From Candidatus Zixiibacteriota bacterium (GTDB lineage Bacteria > Zixibacteria > MSB-5A5 > GN15 > FEB-12), in the NCBI GenBank assembly GCA_022570975.1, contig JACZYS010000018.1:8459-19255 (forward strand): a stretch of 10,797 nt of DNA, read 5' to 3'. The translations under genes were made by a program, and so were the position numbers. The notes under the pieces are model-generated. The model saw nothing but the letters and a program-made list of their open reading frames with translations. It ran no database searches and was not told the DNA's origin. Positions within the stretch are counted from its first letter, which is position 1; every line of letters begins with the position of its first letter. Positions 1 to 7,860 of the stretch are shown one piece after another.

Positions 1-625
1 CCGTTCGAAGGGCATAATAGAGAGAAATTGCCTCTTTTCTCTGATTTTCATTGAAATACTTGTTCCGGGAAGACATGGCCAGACCGTCATTTTCTCTGAC
101 AGTAGGGGCGATATAAAATTTTATCGGGTAGCCTAAATCCTCGGTCATTTTTTTTAATACTATCGCCTGCTGAAAATCTTTCATCCCAAAAATGGCTGCA
201 TTCGGGCGGGTAATATTGAACAGTTTGGACACAACCGTGGTCACGCCTTTGAAATGGTCGGGGCGATGTTTCCCTTCAAGCATTTTACTGAGTTTTTCAA
301 CTTCGATGTATGTTTGATAATTTTCAGGATACATCTCCTTTATCGTTGGAATAAAAACAATGTCTCCGCCGGCTGATTTTATTTTTTTGATATCCCCTTT
401 TTCATCGCGGGGATATTTTTTTAGATCTTCATTCGGTGAAAACTGAGCCGGATTTACAAAGATGGTTGTGATAACAACATCGGTTTTCTTTTTCATTTTT
501 TTTATAAGTGACAGATGCCCCTCGTGCAGGAATCCCATAGTTGCTACAAGACCAATCGACTTTCCAGTTTTACATAAACCATGCGAAGCATGTTGCATCT
601 TTTTTATAGAGCGGATTATTTGCAT
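1..625 (-). CDS. panC: Pantothenate synthetase (pantoate--beta-alanine ligase), C-terminus cut by the window edge
   Basis: Reading the minus strand from the ATG at 625 gives 208 codons that are still open at base 1. The protein matches PanC, the cytoplasmic enzyme that joins pantoate and beta-alanine using ATP (pantoyl-adenylate intermediate) in pantothenate and CoA synthesis. Visible signatures are TMGFLHEGHLSL (residues 29-40, with the HxGH nucleotide-binding histidines H34 and H37), FVNPAQF (56-62), EGKHRPDHFKGV (117-128) for substrate contacts, FGMKDFQQ (146-153), and PTVRENDGLAMSSRN (174-188), the KMSKS-like ATP loop. PanC is usually about 280 residues, so roughly 75 C-terminal residues lie outside the window. 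I see no clear Shine-Dalgarno sequence before the ATG. It follows the membrane-protein gene by 70 bases in the same direction. panB and panD are not in the window. Identification is secure; only the C-terminus is unknown. Confidence 0.95.
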   Translation of the reverse strand, partial: MQIIRSIKKMQHASHGLCKTGKSIGLVATMGFLHEGHLSLIKKMKKKTDVVITTIFVNPAQFSPNEDLKKYPRDEKGDIKKIKSAGGDIVFIPTIKEMYPENYQTYIEVEKLSKMLEGKHRPDHFKGVTTVVSKLFNITRPNAAIFGMKDFQQAIVLKKMTEDLGYPIKFYIAPTVRENDGLAMSSRNKYFNENQRKEAISLYYALRT

Positions 626-695
626 GTTGAATTAAAATTATGTTCGTAATGAATGTCCGTAGTCGGTGAGGGTTCTTCGACAATCAAATTCAAAG

Positions 696-1811
696 CTACT
701 CCTCAATGGGTGGGTTGATATGCTCCTCGGTGTGGAACAAAGAATCCTCTTCCGAAATCTTGTGATTATCTTTTGCATTCCTGATAACCGCAAACCCGTT
801 GGCCTGAGCCGTTGCCAGAATTGAAAAGAAATACCCCAATATGGATGTAAAAATCAGAAAGAGCATAAAGGCCATCAGGTATCCGGCCCAGCTGTCGTTT
901 CCACCTCTCATCCATTCTTTAAAATTGAACGCAAAAGATGAACCCGGGTAAAATGAGAATACTTCTTTGACAAATTCTGCATTGGCCGGGAGATGTGAAA
1001 GACCGCTTCTGAGAAGTCTTTCCACTTTTGCGCCCCCACCCAGTGCGATGGCCCAGGTAGAGAAGTTTATGGCCAGGTAACAGAAAAAGGCATATACAAA
1101 AGTAGCCAGCTTTCCGGCTACCAGTGAGTAAGCTGTATATCCCACCCAGCGGGCAGGCTCACGGATGATGGTTGAAAAAGTTTCTAAGATTGAATTAAAT
1201 GTTTCTCCGTTTCTATCGGCGGCGGCTGTTGCCGGAAGGAGTAACAAGGAACAGCAGAGCACGGCCATTATAAAGACAGAAATAATTGCCACGATGAAAC
1301 CGGGGATAACAAAAAAGACGGCCATTATCCATTCCCCCAGCCATGGGATTCTGCCGATTGAGCCAAAAAGGGCAAAAAGCCCGACTATTAACACCATAAA
1401 TAAAATTATCGAAATTTCTGACAAAAGTATCTGGTTAATTCTTTTGAAAGAGAATTTTATGGCCTGCATGAATGACATGAAAGGGTTGCCGCGGATTCTT
1501 TCTATTTCAATAGCCGCAATTGCAAACATGCCCATCATCACCAAGAGCACGGCGCCGGAGACTCCGACCGCAAAAACGATCTGGGCGGCCAGATCATCAA
1601 AACCAAATTGAACAAAGGGAAAGAAAGAATATGCTTTCCAGATGTTGGACAGTTTTTCACCTTCTATAACCAGAGCAATATATGCAAAAATATCATAGAA
1701 GATGAGGGCATCGATAAGGTAGCCGGTCATAAGGGTTATTTTTTTGGCCGAAAGGGCTCTTACCGGCGACCAGAGAATTTCTGAAATATTATATTTGAAT
1801 GGCATTGACAT
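696..1811 (-). CDS. Uncharacterised polytopic inner-membrane protein
   Basis: The 371-residue protein is strongly hydrophobic. I place about six membrane regions near residues 28-49, 76-102, 129-150, 161-192 (long enough for a re-entrant pair), 227-257 and 308-335. A cytoplasmic-looking N-terminus (ILWSPVRALSAKKI, 12-25) and an acidic, hydrophilic tail (about 345-371) flank them. A motif LLPATAAADRNGETFNSILETF sits around 191-212 after the fourth region; this layout recalls general 'membrane domain of unknown function' proteins, but I cannot name a family. There is no catalytic motif, transporter signature or signal peptide I can point to. Two in-frame ATGs occur (1811 and 1805); neither has a strong Shine-Dalgarno, so I keep the upstream one. 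The gene lies 64 bases after the DRG-like GTPase and 70 bases before panC, so it may share a transcript with them. That it is a real gene is well supported by length and hydrophobic pattern; its function is unknown. Confidence 0.85.
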   Translation of the reverse strand: MSMPFKYNISEILWSPVRALSAKKITLMTGYLIDALIFYDIFAYIALVIEGEKLSNIWKAYSFFPFVQFGFDDLAAQIVFAVGVSGAVLLVMMGMFAIAAIEIERIRGNPFMSFMQAIKFSFKRINQILLSEISIILFMVLIVGLFALFGSIGRIPWLGEWIMAVFFVIPGFIVAIISVFIMAVLCCSLLLLPATAAADRNGETFNSILETFSTIIREPARWVGYTAYSLVAGKLATFVYAFFCYLAINFSTWAIALGGGAKVERLLRSGLSHLPANAEFVKEVFSFYPGSSFAFNFKEWMRGGNDSWAGYLMAFMLFLIFTSILGYFFSILATAQANGFAVIRNAKDNHKISEEDSLFHTEEHINPPIEE

Positions 1812-1875
1812 ATTGATAATTTTGCAGGGAAAAGGTCAATAGTCAAGAGTAAAAGAGTCTGTTGAAAAATGCAGA

Positions 1876-2874
1876 TTACATGTGGAATTCAATAATATCG
1901 CCGTCACAGAGGACAAAATCGGCCATCGCTTTTTGGCCGTCATGTTTGCCCTCGCCCCAGAGTTTGGCAAATTTCAATTTCTGGGCAAAATCTTTATGCA
2001 GAGCAATTGCGGCCTGTTGAACATTTCCACCGACCGGCAGAACAATTGGGTTGTCAAACACCGGGGCATGACCGATTCTTTTGGTGAAAACCCTAATAAT
2101 TTTCATGCTGTCAAATATTGCCTGTTTAAAGTTTTCAAGAGAATCTTCATCTAAGATTGAAGTTGCTACAAGGGAGAATCTATTGAATTTCTCTTTTAAA
2201 ATTTTCAGCCGCTTTCCCGATTCGTCTTCGTAAGATTTATGTGCAGATATTACCGTAAGTTTATCTGAATTTTTATTATACTCTTCATCTTCGTGGGGAA
2301 GGCTGGGGATAAGATTAATTCTTTTCTCTTCCATTTTGTTTAAGATGAAATCAATATCTTTTTCCATATTATCAGTTGAAAGATCAGCCACCAAGACGAC
2401 CAAGTCTGCTGTTCTAATTAGTCCGTTCATGTAACTTTCGTAGAGCTCCTCTGAAATTGGCGGAGTGTCAATCAACTGGAAGGGCACATGTTTGAAAGTC
2501 ATCATCCCGGGCATCGGTTCTCTGGTAGTGTATGGATAATCTGCAATCAGTGGTTTGGCGTGGGTGAAACAGTCAAGCAGCGATGATTTCCCCGAGTTGG
2601 GAGGACCGATCAAGATAATCTGTTTTTCTCCTTCTTTTTGGATTGAGTCAAATGAGACCGATGTTTTTGCGCCGTGAGATTTTTCGCCGCCTGAAATAAG
2701 TTTTTTGAGTTTAGAAATTTTGGTTTTCATCTCCGCCTGCACTTTATCCGTCCCTTTGTGTTTGGGCATCATCCGGAGAAGCTCTTGAGCCATGCGGAGT
2801 TTTTCTACATTGTCGAGCTCGGCTTTGAACTCTCGCTCTAACTCATAATATTGTGGCGGCAGATTGGCTGGCAT
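1876..2874 (-). CDS. DRG/Obg-like GTPase with C-terminal TGS domain
   Basis: The 332-residue protein has three parts. Residues 1-62 are a charged, probably helical segment beginning MPANLPPQYYELE, a start typical of bacterial DRG-like proteins, which supports the ATG at 2874. Residues 84-260 are a G domain: the P-loop GPPNSGKS at 90-97, the switch I region DYPYTTREP at 112-120 and the switch II site DTPP at 136-139. Residues 258-332 are a TGS domain with the DRG-type pattern (RVFTK, then LWGEGKHDGQKA and DFVLCDGDIIEFH). Members of the family are thought to act on ribosomes or RNA in the cytoplasm; the bacterial role is poorly known. Two features are odd. The usual DTPG of G3 is DTPP, and no NKxD is visible for G4; the best-placed substitute is HKSYED at 212-217. 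The nucleotide specificity and rate may therefore be altered. It lies 48 bases after the aminotransferase gene in the same direction, without an obvious ribosome binding site. The family assignment is firm; the cellular role is not. Confidence 0.9.
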   Translation of the reverse strand: MPANLPPQYYELEREFKAELDNVEKLRMAQELLRMMPKHKGTDKVQAEMKTKISKLKKLISGGEKSHGAKTSVSFDSIQKEGEKQIILIGPPNSGKSSLLDCFTHAKPLIADYPYTTREPMPGMMTFKHVPFQLIDTPPISEELYESYMNGLIRTADLVVLVADLSTDNMEKDIDFILNKMEEKRINLIPSLPHEDEEYNKNSDKLTVISAHKSYEDESGKRLKILKEKFNRFSLVATSILDEDSLENFKQAIFDSMKIIRVFTKRIGHAPVFDNPIVLPVGGNVQQAAIALHKDFAQKLKFAKLWGEGKHDGQKAMADFVLCDGDIIEFHM

Positions 2875-2922
2875 ATATTAACAATAGCTGATAGGCGGTT
2901 TTTCTACAAGAAATCAATAAAC

Positions 2923-4086
2923 TTATCTTGCAAATTTTCTGATAATTTTCTGCACCGTCTCAGTTACAATATCAACTTCTGAGGTATTAAGCGTCGGATA
3001 AAATGGGAGACTGACAACCGATTCCCCGGCCAAGGCTGCATTCGGAAAATCCTTAAAGGACCAGTCAAAAGCATTTTTGTAGTAGTTGAAATTGAAAACC
3101 GGTTGATAATGAAGGCCGCATTCCACTCCGTTCTTGGCCATTTCTGCCATGAATCTATCTCTGCTTATTTTCAGTCGATTAAGATTGAGCCTGACAATAA
3201 AGAGATGCCAGCCATGCCCAACATGGGGAGCGACTTTTTGAGGCGACAAATATTCAAAATGACTTGATAAATTTTTAATATATCTTTTAGCCAGTCTTTC
3301 TCTTATGGTCTGGTCTTTTTCAAACTGAGAAAACTGCCCCAGACCAACAGAGGCATGAAGGTCTGACATGTTGGCTTTAAATCCGGCATGGTTAATATCA
3401 TACTCCCAGCTTTTGGATTTACTCCTCTTTAACGTGGACTTATCGATCCCGTGCAAGGAGAGGGTTCTGATAATATCAGTCAGCTCCTTATATTTGGAGA
3501 CAATCATCCCGCCCTCACCGCAGGTTAGGTTTTTGGTTGAATAAAATGAAAAAACGGAGGCATCGGTGTGAGCCGGGATTGACTTCTTTTTATATTTTGC
3601 CCCGATAGCATGGGCCGAGTCAGATAACAGAGGGATATTGCAACTGTTGCTTATTTTTTTAAACTGTTCATAATCAGCCGGAAGACCGGCAATGTCGACC
3701 GGCACTATAGCCACTGTCTTGCTGGTGATTTTTTTCTCCACACAGGCGGAATCCAAATTTAGTGTCTCCAAATTTATGTCGGCCAAAACCGGTTTTGAAC
3801 CCGAGAGGATTATTGCTTCTATTGTGCCTATGAATGTGAAGGGCGAAGTTATGACTTTGCCTGCGGTTCCACCCCCAATAACGCTAAGGAGGATTTGAAG
3901 TCCGGCGGTGCATGAGTTGACTGCAACAGCCTGTTTAATCCCCAAATATTTGGCAACTTTGTTTTCAAACTTTGTTGTTTGTGAACCGGTTGTCAACCAG
4001 GTTGAATCTAATGTGTTTATGACTTCCCTTTTAGTTTTATCCGAGATGCTCAGTTTAAAAAGGGGGATTTTTATTTTATTTTTCAT
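2923..4086 (-). CDS. DegT/DnrJ/EryC1/StrS-family PLP-dependent sugar aminotransferase
   Basis: With the ATG at 4086 the protein has 387 residues, normal for this family. These enzymes transfer an amino group, usually from glutamate, to a keto group on a nucleotide-linked sugar. Visible family marks are the phosphate-binding NSCTAGL (57-63), LLSDSAHAIG (153-162) with D156 expected to hold the PLP ring nitrogen, FYSTKNLTCGEGG (181-193) with K185 as the Schiff-base lysine, and NMSDLHASVGLGQ (239-251). The pattern resembles 4-keto-sugar aminotransferases such as ArnB or PseC more than the 3-keto WbpE type, but I cannot fix the substrate; no 4,6-dehydratase to supply a 4-keto sugar lies in the window. 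The gene overlaps the end of the glycosyltransferase gene by 11 bases, suggesting translational coupling. An in-frame TTG two codons upstream (4092) lies 7 bases after an AGG and could be the actual start, giving 389 residues; I prefer ATG, with little certainty. Confidence 0.92.
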   Translation of the reverse strand: MKNKIKIPLFKLSISDKTKREVINTLDSTWLTTGSQTTKFENKVAKYLGIKQAVAVNSCTAGLQILLSVIGGGTAGKVITSPFTFIGTIEAIILSGSKPVLADINLETLNLDSACVEKKITSKTVAIVPVDIAGLPADYEQFKKISNSCNIPLLSDSAHAIGAKYKKKSIPAHTDASVFSFYSTKNLTCGEGGMIVSKYKELTDIIRTLSLHGIDKSTLKRSKSKSWEYDINHAGFKANMSDLHASVGLGQFSQFEKDQTIRERLAKRYIKNLSSHFEYLSPQKVAPHVGHGWHLFIVRLNLNRLKISRDRFMAEMAKNGVECGLHYQPVFNFNYYKNAFDWSFKDFPNAALAGESVVSLPFYPTLNTSEVDIVTETVQKIIRKFAR

Positions 4087-5152
4087 TTTCAAAAATTAAC
4101 CTGTCGTATAAGTCTGACATCATGTCCAGAGAAATTTCCCAGTCATATTTTTCGCTGACAAACCGATTTCCGTTTTCGCCATAATGTACAATCTTCTTCA
4201 TATCTAAGGCCAGTTCAATAATGGCCTCGGCCAGTTTGCTCTTATCACCGGGAGGCACCAAAATCCCGGTCTTGTTATCAGTTAAGACTTCCGGCACGCC
4301 GCCAATATTGGAGGCAATAACGGCTTTTCCGCAGGCTGATGCTTCTAAAACAGCTACTCCAAAAGATTCTGAATCCATCACCGATGGCATTACCATAATA
4401 TGATGTTCAGAAAGAAACGAATAAATTTTTTCGTTCGGAATAAACCCAACAAAATTTACATTGTCATTAAGATGCAACCTTGAAGTTTGCTCCTTTAGGA
4501 TTGCCGTCATCTGACCCTCGCCTGCAATTGAAAGCTTTATATCTGGCACTTTATCTTTGACAATAGCCAATGCATCCAGGAGAATGTCCGGCCCATATTT
4601 TTTCTTGTGCCCTTTTATAAAACAGAGTTTGACCGGCGGTCTGGTTGTTACAGTTTTCAATTCTTTGGGAATAGTTACGCCAAATGGAATCAGAGATATT
4701 TTAGCGTAGAGAGATTTATCAAGGGCCACTGTTTTATCTCTCAAAAATCTGCTGGTTGCAGAAATGTGGCTGCATTTTCTTAGTACTTTTTTGAGATAAT
4801 ATTTTTTTATAAAATTTGACGGAAAATCAATTATATCCGCACCCCAGACAGAAATCAGTGAGGGGATGTTTTCAACTTTCAATGACCAATAGCCAAACCC
4901 GGTCGGATAATGGGTGTGAATCAAATCCGGTTTGAACAGGAGAGCTTCGTTGAATGCTTCATTCGCTTTTAGAATATAAGAAAGCCTTCCCTCGCGGGCT
5001 ATTATGTGCGTCTTTATCCCTTCAATCGGTTCTCCTCCTAATGAAATGAGCTTTATGTTGTAGCCTCTGCTAGTGAGACCTTTGACCCACCTTTGAATAT
5101 GCACCGACTCTGCCCAGGCAAAGATGACTATATTTTTATTTGAGGATGTCAT
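4076..5152 (-). CDS. GT4-family glycosyltransferase
   Basis: This 358-residue protein has the two-domain GT-B layout of retaining GT4 glycosyltransferases. The N-terminal half contains DLIHTHYPTGFGYW (76-89) and SVWGADIIDFP (101-111), where the acceptor would bind. The C-terminal half contains the donor-binding stretch: FIKGHKKKYGPDILLDAL (178-195), LSIAGEG (207-213), FVGFIPNEKIYSFLS (234-248) and the E-x7-E motif at E262-E270 in SESFGVAVLEASACGKAVIAS, followed by GGVPEVLTDNKTGILVPPGD (284-303). It should act at the cytoplasmic face of the membrane, adding a sugar from a nucleotide donor to a lipid-linked glycan; donor and acceptor cannot be told from sequence. Its ATG shares four bases (ATGA) with the stop of the flippase gene, and its own end overlaps the next aminotransferase gene, so all three are probably translated together. 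No separate ribosome binding site is seen. Confidence 0.93.
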   Translation of the reverse strand: MTSSNKNIVIFAWAESVHIQRWVKGLTSRGYNIKLISLGGEPIEGIKTHIIAREGRLSYILKANEAFNEALLFKPDLIHTHYPTGFGYWSLKVENIPSLISVWGADIIDFPSNFIKKYYLKKVLRKCSHISATSRFLRDKTVALDKSLYAKISLIPFGVTIPKELKTVTTRPPVKLCFIKGHKKKYGPDILLDALAIVKDKVPDIKLSIAGEGQMTAILKEQTSRLHLNDNVNFVGFIPNEKIYSFLSEHHIMVMPSVMDSESFGVAVLEASACGKAVIASNIGGVPEVLTDNKTGILVPPGDKSKLAEAIIELALDMKKIVHYGENGNRFVSEKYDWEISLDMMSDLYDRLIFENEK

Positions 5153-6678
5153 TGATGTTTTCTAAGCGCAAAAGTATTAAGCTGTTCCTTTAATCCAAAT
5201 AGATATGAAAAGGCAATGTAAACTAGCAGGATCATCATTGCCAGAATTGCCATTAGCCTAAAATTTTCAAAAGCAACCGAGGCGCAATTACAAACCGGGA
5301 CTAAACCATACAAGAGCTTTACGGCAAAGAAGGTTGACCATATTGCCATAAGGTTGCGAACTATTATTGAGAGAATACCGGTGACTGAGTCTTTGGGTAA
5401 TTTTTGGACAATGAAAATCATCAAAATCATGGCCATTAACACTTGAGAAAAACTGCTCCCGGCTGAAAGGCCGGGAAATCCAAACCGGTTGACAAAGAAA
5501 TAAGTTGAAATCAGTTTGACTGCAAACAGCAAAAGTGTCATGACCAGCACCTGTTTTGTCCAGTTGTTTGAATAACAGGCCCTGATTGAAGTTGCTAAAA
5601 TGAATAGTGCGACTATCGAAGGTGCAAAGGGGCGAAGGAGGGCGACTGTTTTTTCTACCGAGTCAAAGTCAAAGCTCCCTCTCATAAAAGCCAGTTGGAT
5701 AATTTCCGGGGCGCCAAGATAAAAGAAAATTGCCAGTGGTGCTGAGACAAAAATGGCGATTGTAACCGTCTTTTTGTATAGTTGTGCGAACCTTGTTTTA
5801 TCTTCAACCGATGATTTTGAAAAGAGGGGGAAAACAACCGCCCCAATTGCAAATCCAATCACCGCTTCGGGAAGCTGTATGAGCACATGGCTGTAATTTA
5901 AGGCCGATATCACGCCTTCACCCAATGAAACGGCAAAATAACGGTCAATTAGAAAATAGGCTTTGTTGAATAATTCTATAATCAATAACAGAGATGCTGC
6001 AGAAATTATCAGTTTGCTTTTTTCATTTAGCATTTCAATTGAGAATTCAGGCAGGCTTTTTATTTGTAATGTTCTTATAAATAAAAATAAATTTTGCACG
6101 AATAATCCACCGACAAGCCCAATGGCGATTGCGCCCACACCAAAGCTGTCATAGAAAGACAAAATTGAAACGATTGAAACGATATTGAAAATGGCAAAAC
6201 CAAAAGCCGGAAAAACGGCTATGTCACGCGAGTTCAATATTGCCCTCATGGTCGCTTCTGTTGCCCCCAAAAAAATAATCGCCGAGGTCACCCGGCTGTA
6301 GAAAACAATAGTTTCAAATTGACCAATGTTCAAGCCACTTGCCCACAGTTTCATTGCAATTGGTGCCATTAAAATTGTTAAGGCAACTACTATAAGGGAA
6401 AATAATAAATTCAAATTTACGACTGCCCATGGAGATTCAGATGATTCCCCCTCTCGCTCCAATTCTTTCTTGCTGAAATATGGCACCAGAAAATAAAATC
6501 CGGCGTAATTTATGATACCATAAAACAGAGCCGGGAGCATGATGGCTATCAGGTACAAATCGTAGTCGGCCGTGGTGCCAAATTTGTTGGCGATTACAAT
6601 CTCTCTCAAAAATCCCAGGGCTTTGGAAACAAAAATTACCGAGGCTACGCCAAAAATTGCCGAGCGGACTTTGCCCAT
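5149..6678 (-). CDS. murJ: MurJ/MviN-family lipid-linked glycan flippase
   Basis: The 509-residue length and membrane pattern (about 14 helices) match the MurJ/MviN branch of the MOP exporter superfamily; E. coli MurJ is about 511 residues. The N-terminus carries VSKALGFLREIVIANKFG (17-34), including the family's arginine in LGFLRE (R24), and D38/D40 soon after in TADYDLYLIA. Later come LIDRYFAVSLGEGVISALNYS (243-263), LPEAVIGFAIGAVVFPLFS (269-287) and FMRGSFD (331-337), all MviN-like. The protein moves an undecaprenyl-linked glycan across the inner membrane. The known substrate of MurJ is lipid II, but here it sits between a UDP-sugar epimerase and a glycosyltransferase, far from cell-wall genes. 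A role as the cluster's own flippase, like Wzx, is my inference. It starts one base after the epimerase stop, with a weak GAGAAG upstream, and ends in a four-base ATGA overlap with the glycosyltransferase gene. Confidence 0.92.
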   Translation of the reverse strand: MGKVRSAIFGVASVIFVSKALGFLREIVIANKFGTTADYDLYLIAIMLPALFYGIINYAGFYFLVPYFSKKELEREGESSESPWAVVNLNLLFSLIVVALTILMAPIAMKLWASGLNIGQFETIVFYSRVTSAIIFLGATEATMRAILNSRDIAVFPAFGFAIFNIVSIVSILSFYDSFGVGAIAIGLVGGLFVQNLFLFIRTLQIKSLPEFSIEMLNEKSKLIISAASLLLIIELFNKAYFLIDRYFAVSLGEGVISALNYSHVLIQLPEAVIGFAIGAVVFPLFSKSSVEDKTRFAQLYKKTVTIAIFVSAPLAIFFYLGAPEIIQLAFMRGSFDFDSVEKTVALLRPFAPSIVALFILATSIRACYSNNWTKQVLVMTLLLFAVKLISTYFFVNRFGFPGLSAGSSFSQVLMAMILMIFIVQKLPKDSVTGILSIIVRNLMAIWSTFFAVKLLYGLVPVCNCASVAFENFRLMAILAMMILLVYIAFSYLFGLKEQLNTFALRKHQ

Positions 6679-6679
6679 G

Positions 6680-7771
6680 TTAAATTTCTTCTCTTAAAAA
6701 TTTTGAGATAGCTGCAATAATTATATCAGACGGTTTCTTGTTTTTGATTTTGTACTCAATCTTCCTGACTGTTGGCAGCTTTTTGAGGCTGCTTGACACT
6801 CTCCTCCGGCTAAGACCTACCAGTTGGTTACCTATTTTGAGCGTCTCCACCCATTCGGTTTCATTTCGTAAGGTCAAAACGGGTGTGCCCAGGAACAAGG
6901 CCTCTTTTTGCAAACCGCCTGAATCTGTCAGCACCGCTTTGGCATTGTATGCGGCGGCGAGTGAGTCCAGGTAGCTGACCGGACTTGTTATTATGAGCGA
7001 CTCAATAGCTGAAAGTTTCTTTAGCAACTTGAACTGTTTAAGTCTCTTTTTTGTCCGTGGGTGCATGGCAAACAGAACCGGCAGACTCGTCTGTTTTATA
7101 ATTGCTATCAGTTCGTTTAAATTTTGGAGGCTGTCGGTGTTTGAGGCACGATGGAAAGTTAGATAATAAAATGAGTTTTTGTTCAGACCATATTTTCTTT
7201 CTATCCAGCGGTTCTTGGTTATCTCTTTTCTGAACTGATCAATCTGCTCATACATCAAGTCACCGGAATAAACAATGCCTTTACTGATGCCTTCGTTTTT
7301 TAGATTTTTTATGGCCGCCGTTGTCGGGCAAAATAGAAGACGAGAAACATGGTCGGTCAGCAGCCGGTTTATTTCTTCGGGCATATTTTTGTCAAACGAC
7401 CGCAGTCCCGCCTCTACATGGGAAATGGGTATACCAAGTTTTGCCGCCGCCAGCGCACCGGCCAATGTTGAATTGGTGTCGCCATAAACAATTACCATAT
7501 CCGGTTTGAGTCTTTCAAACTGCTTTTCGAGTTTTTCAAGCATGGCTCCGGTCATGGCACCGTGTGATGATCCGCCAATTTTTAGATTTATATGAGCTTT
7601 TGGGATTTGTAACTGGTCAAAAAATATGCCGGACATATTTTTGTCATAATGTTGCCCGGTATGGATGAGCTTATGATTGAATTTTTTATTTAGTTTTCTG
7701 GAAAGGGTAGCAAGTTTTATAAATTGGGGACGTGCCCCAACAACTGATATGACTTTCGGCCTGCTTTTCAT
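6680..7771 (-). CDS. wecB: Non-hydrolysing UDP-sugar 2-epimerase, WecB family, WbpI-like branch
   Basis: The 363-residue enzyme has the GT-B-like fold and motifs of UDP-GlcNAc 2-epimerases: VVGARPQFIK (10-19), HTGQHYDKNM (37-46), VYGDTNSTLAGALAAAKLG (95-113, D98), SHVEAGLRSFDKNMPEEINR (117-136, E120, E132), FHRA (206-209, H207) and LTDSGGLQKEALFLGTPVLT (281-300). It inverts carbon 2 of a UDP-N-acetyl sugar in the cytoplasm. WecB proper begins GTRPEAIK and has SGGIQEE and TERPE; this one has GARPQFIK, SGGLQKEA and TEWVE (305-309). To my knowledge these mark the branch that contains WbpI, which acts on UDP-2,3-diacetamido-glucuronic acid. The nearby WbpB/D/E-like genes make that substrate likely, so the wecB symbol names the family, not a proven activity. 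It precedes the flippase gene by one base. No Shine-Dalgarno is visible before the ATG, which follows an 89-base gap after the exported-protein gene. Confidence 0.93.
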   Translation of the reverse strand: MKSRPKVISVVGARPQFIKLATLSRKLNKKFNHKLIHTGQHYDKNMSGIFFDQLQIPKAHINLKIGGSSHGAMTGAMLEKLEKQFERLKPDMVIVYGDTNSTLAGALAAAKLGIPISHVEAGLRSFDKNMPEEINRLLTDHVSRLLFCPTTAAIKNLKNEGISKGIVYSGDLMYEQIDQFRKEITKNRWIERKYGLNKNSFYYLTFHRASNTDSLQNLNELIAIIKQTSLPVLFAMHPRTKKRLKQFKLLKKLSAIESLIITSPVSYLDSLAAAYNAKAVLTDSGGLQKEALFLGTPVLTLRNETEWVETLKIGNQLVGLSRRRVSSSLKKLPTVRKIEYKIKNKKPSDIIIAAISKFLREEI

Positions 7772-7814
7772 CTGGTTGATATATACGAGAGTAAATAGCC
7801 AAGTTCAAGCTTTT

Positions 7815-7860
7815 TGGTTAAGGGGTTATTTTGACCACTTCGGGCTCGTCAATTTAACCA
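7815..7860. repeat. Nested inverted repeat just downstream of the exported-protein gene
   Basis: The outer arms TGGTTAA (7815-7821) and TTAACCA (7854-7860) are perfect 7-base complements, and the inner arms TTGAC (7831-7835) and GTCAA (7848-7852) perfect 5-base complements. The structure begins immediately after the stop codon of the 7861-8439 gene. On the minus strand it is followed by A residues, not a T run, so it is not a typical intrinsic terminator; the T run lies on the other side. It may stabilise or bound the 3' end of the exported-protein transcript, or be chance in AT-rich sequence. Confidence 0.4.

Noticed and set aside
1165..1611. A 148-codon open frame on the plus strand
   Set aside because: It is antisense to the membrane-protein gene; its Ile/Lys/Thr-rich sequence is what the complement of hydrophobic codons produces.
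1812..1875. TTGACT and TTGACC as -35 boxes before the membrane-protein gene
   Set aside because: No sequence at 16-18 bases spacing matches the -10 consensus at more than three positions.
7815..7860. The nested inverted repeat as a rho-independent terminator
   Set aside because: On the transcribed strand the outer arm is followed by A residues and not U residues, and the stem is AT-rich with a long loop.
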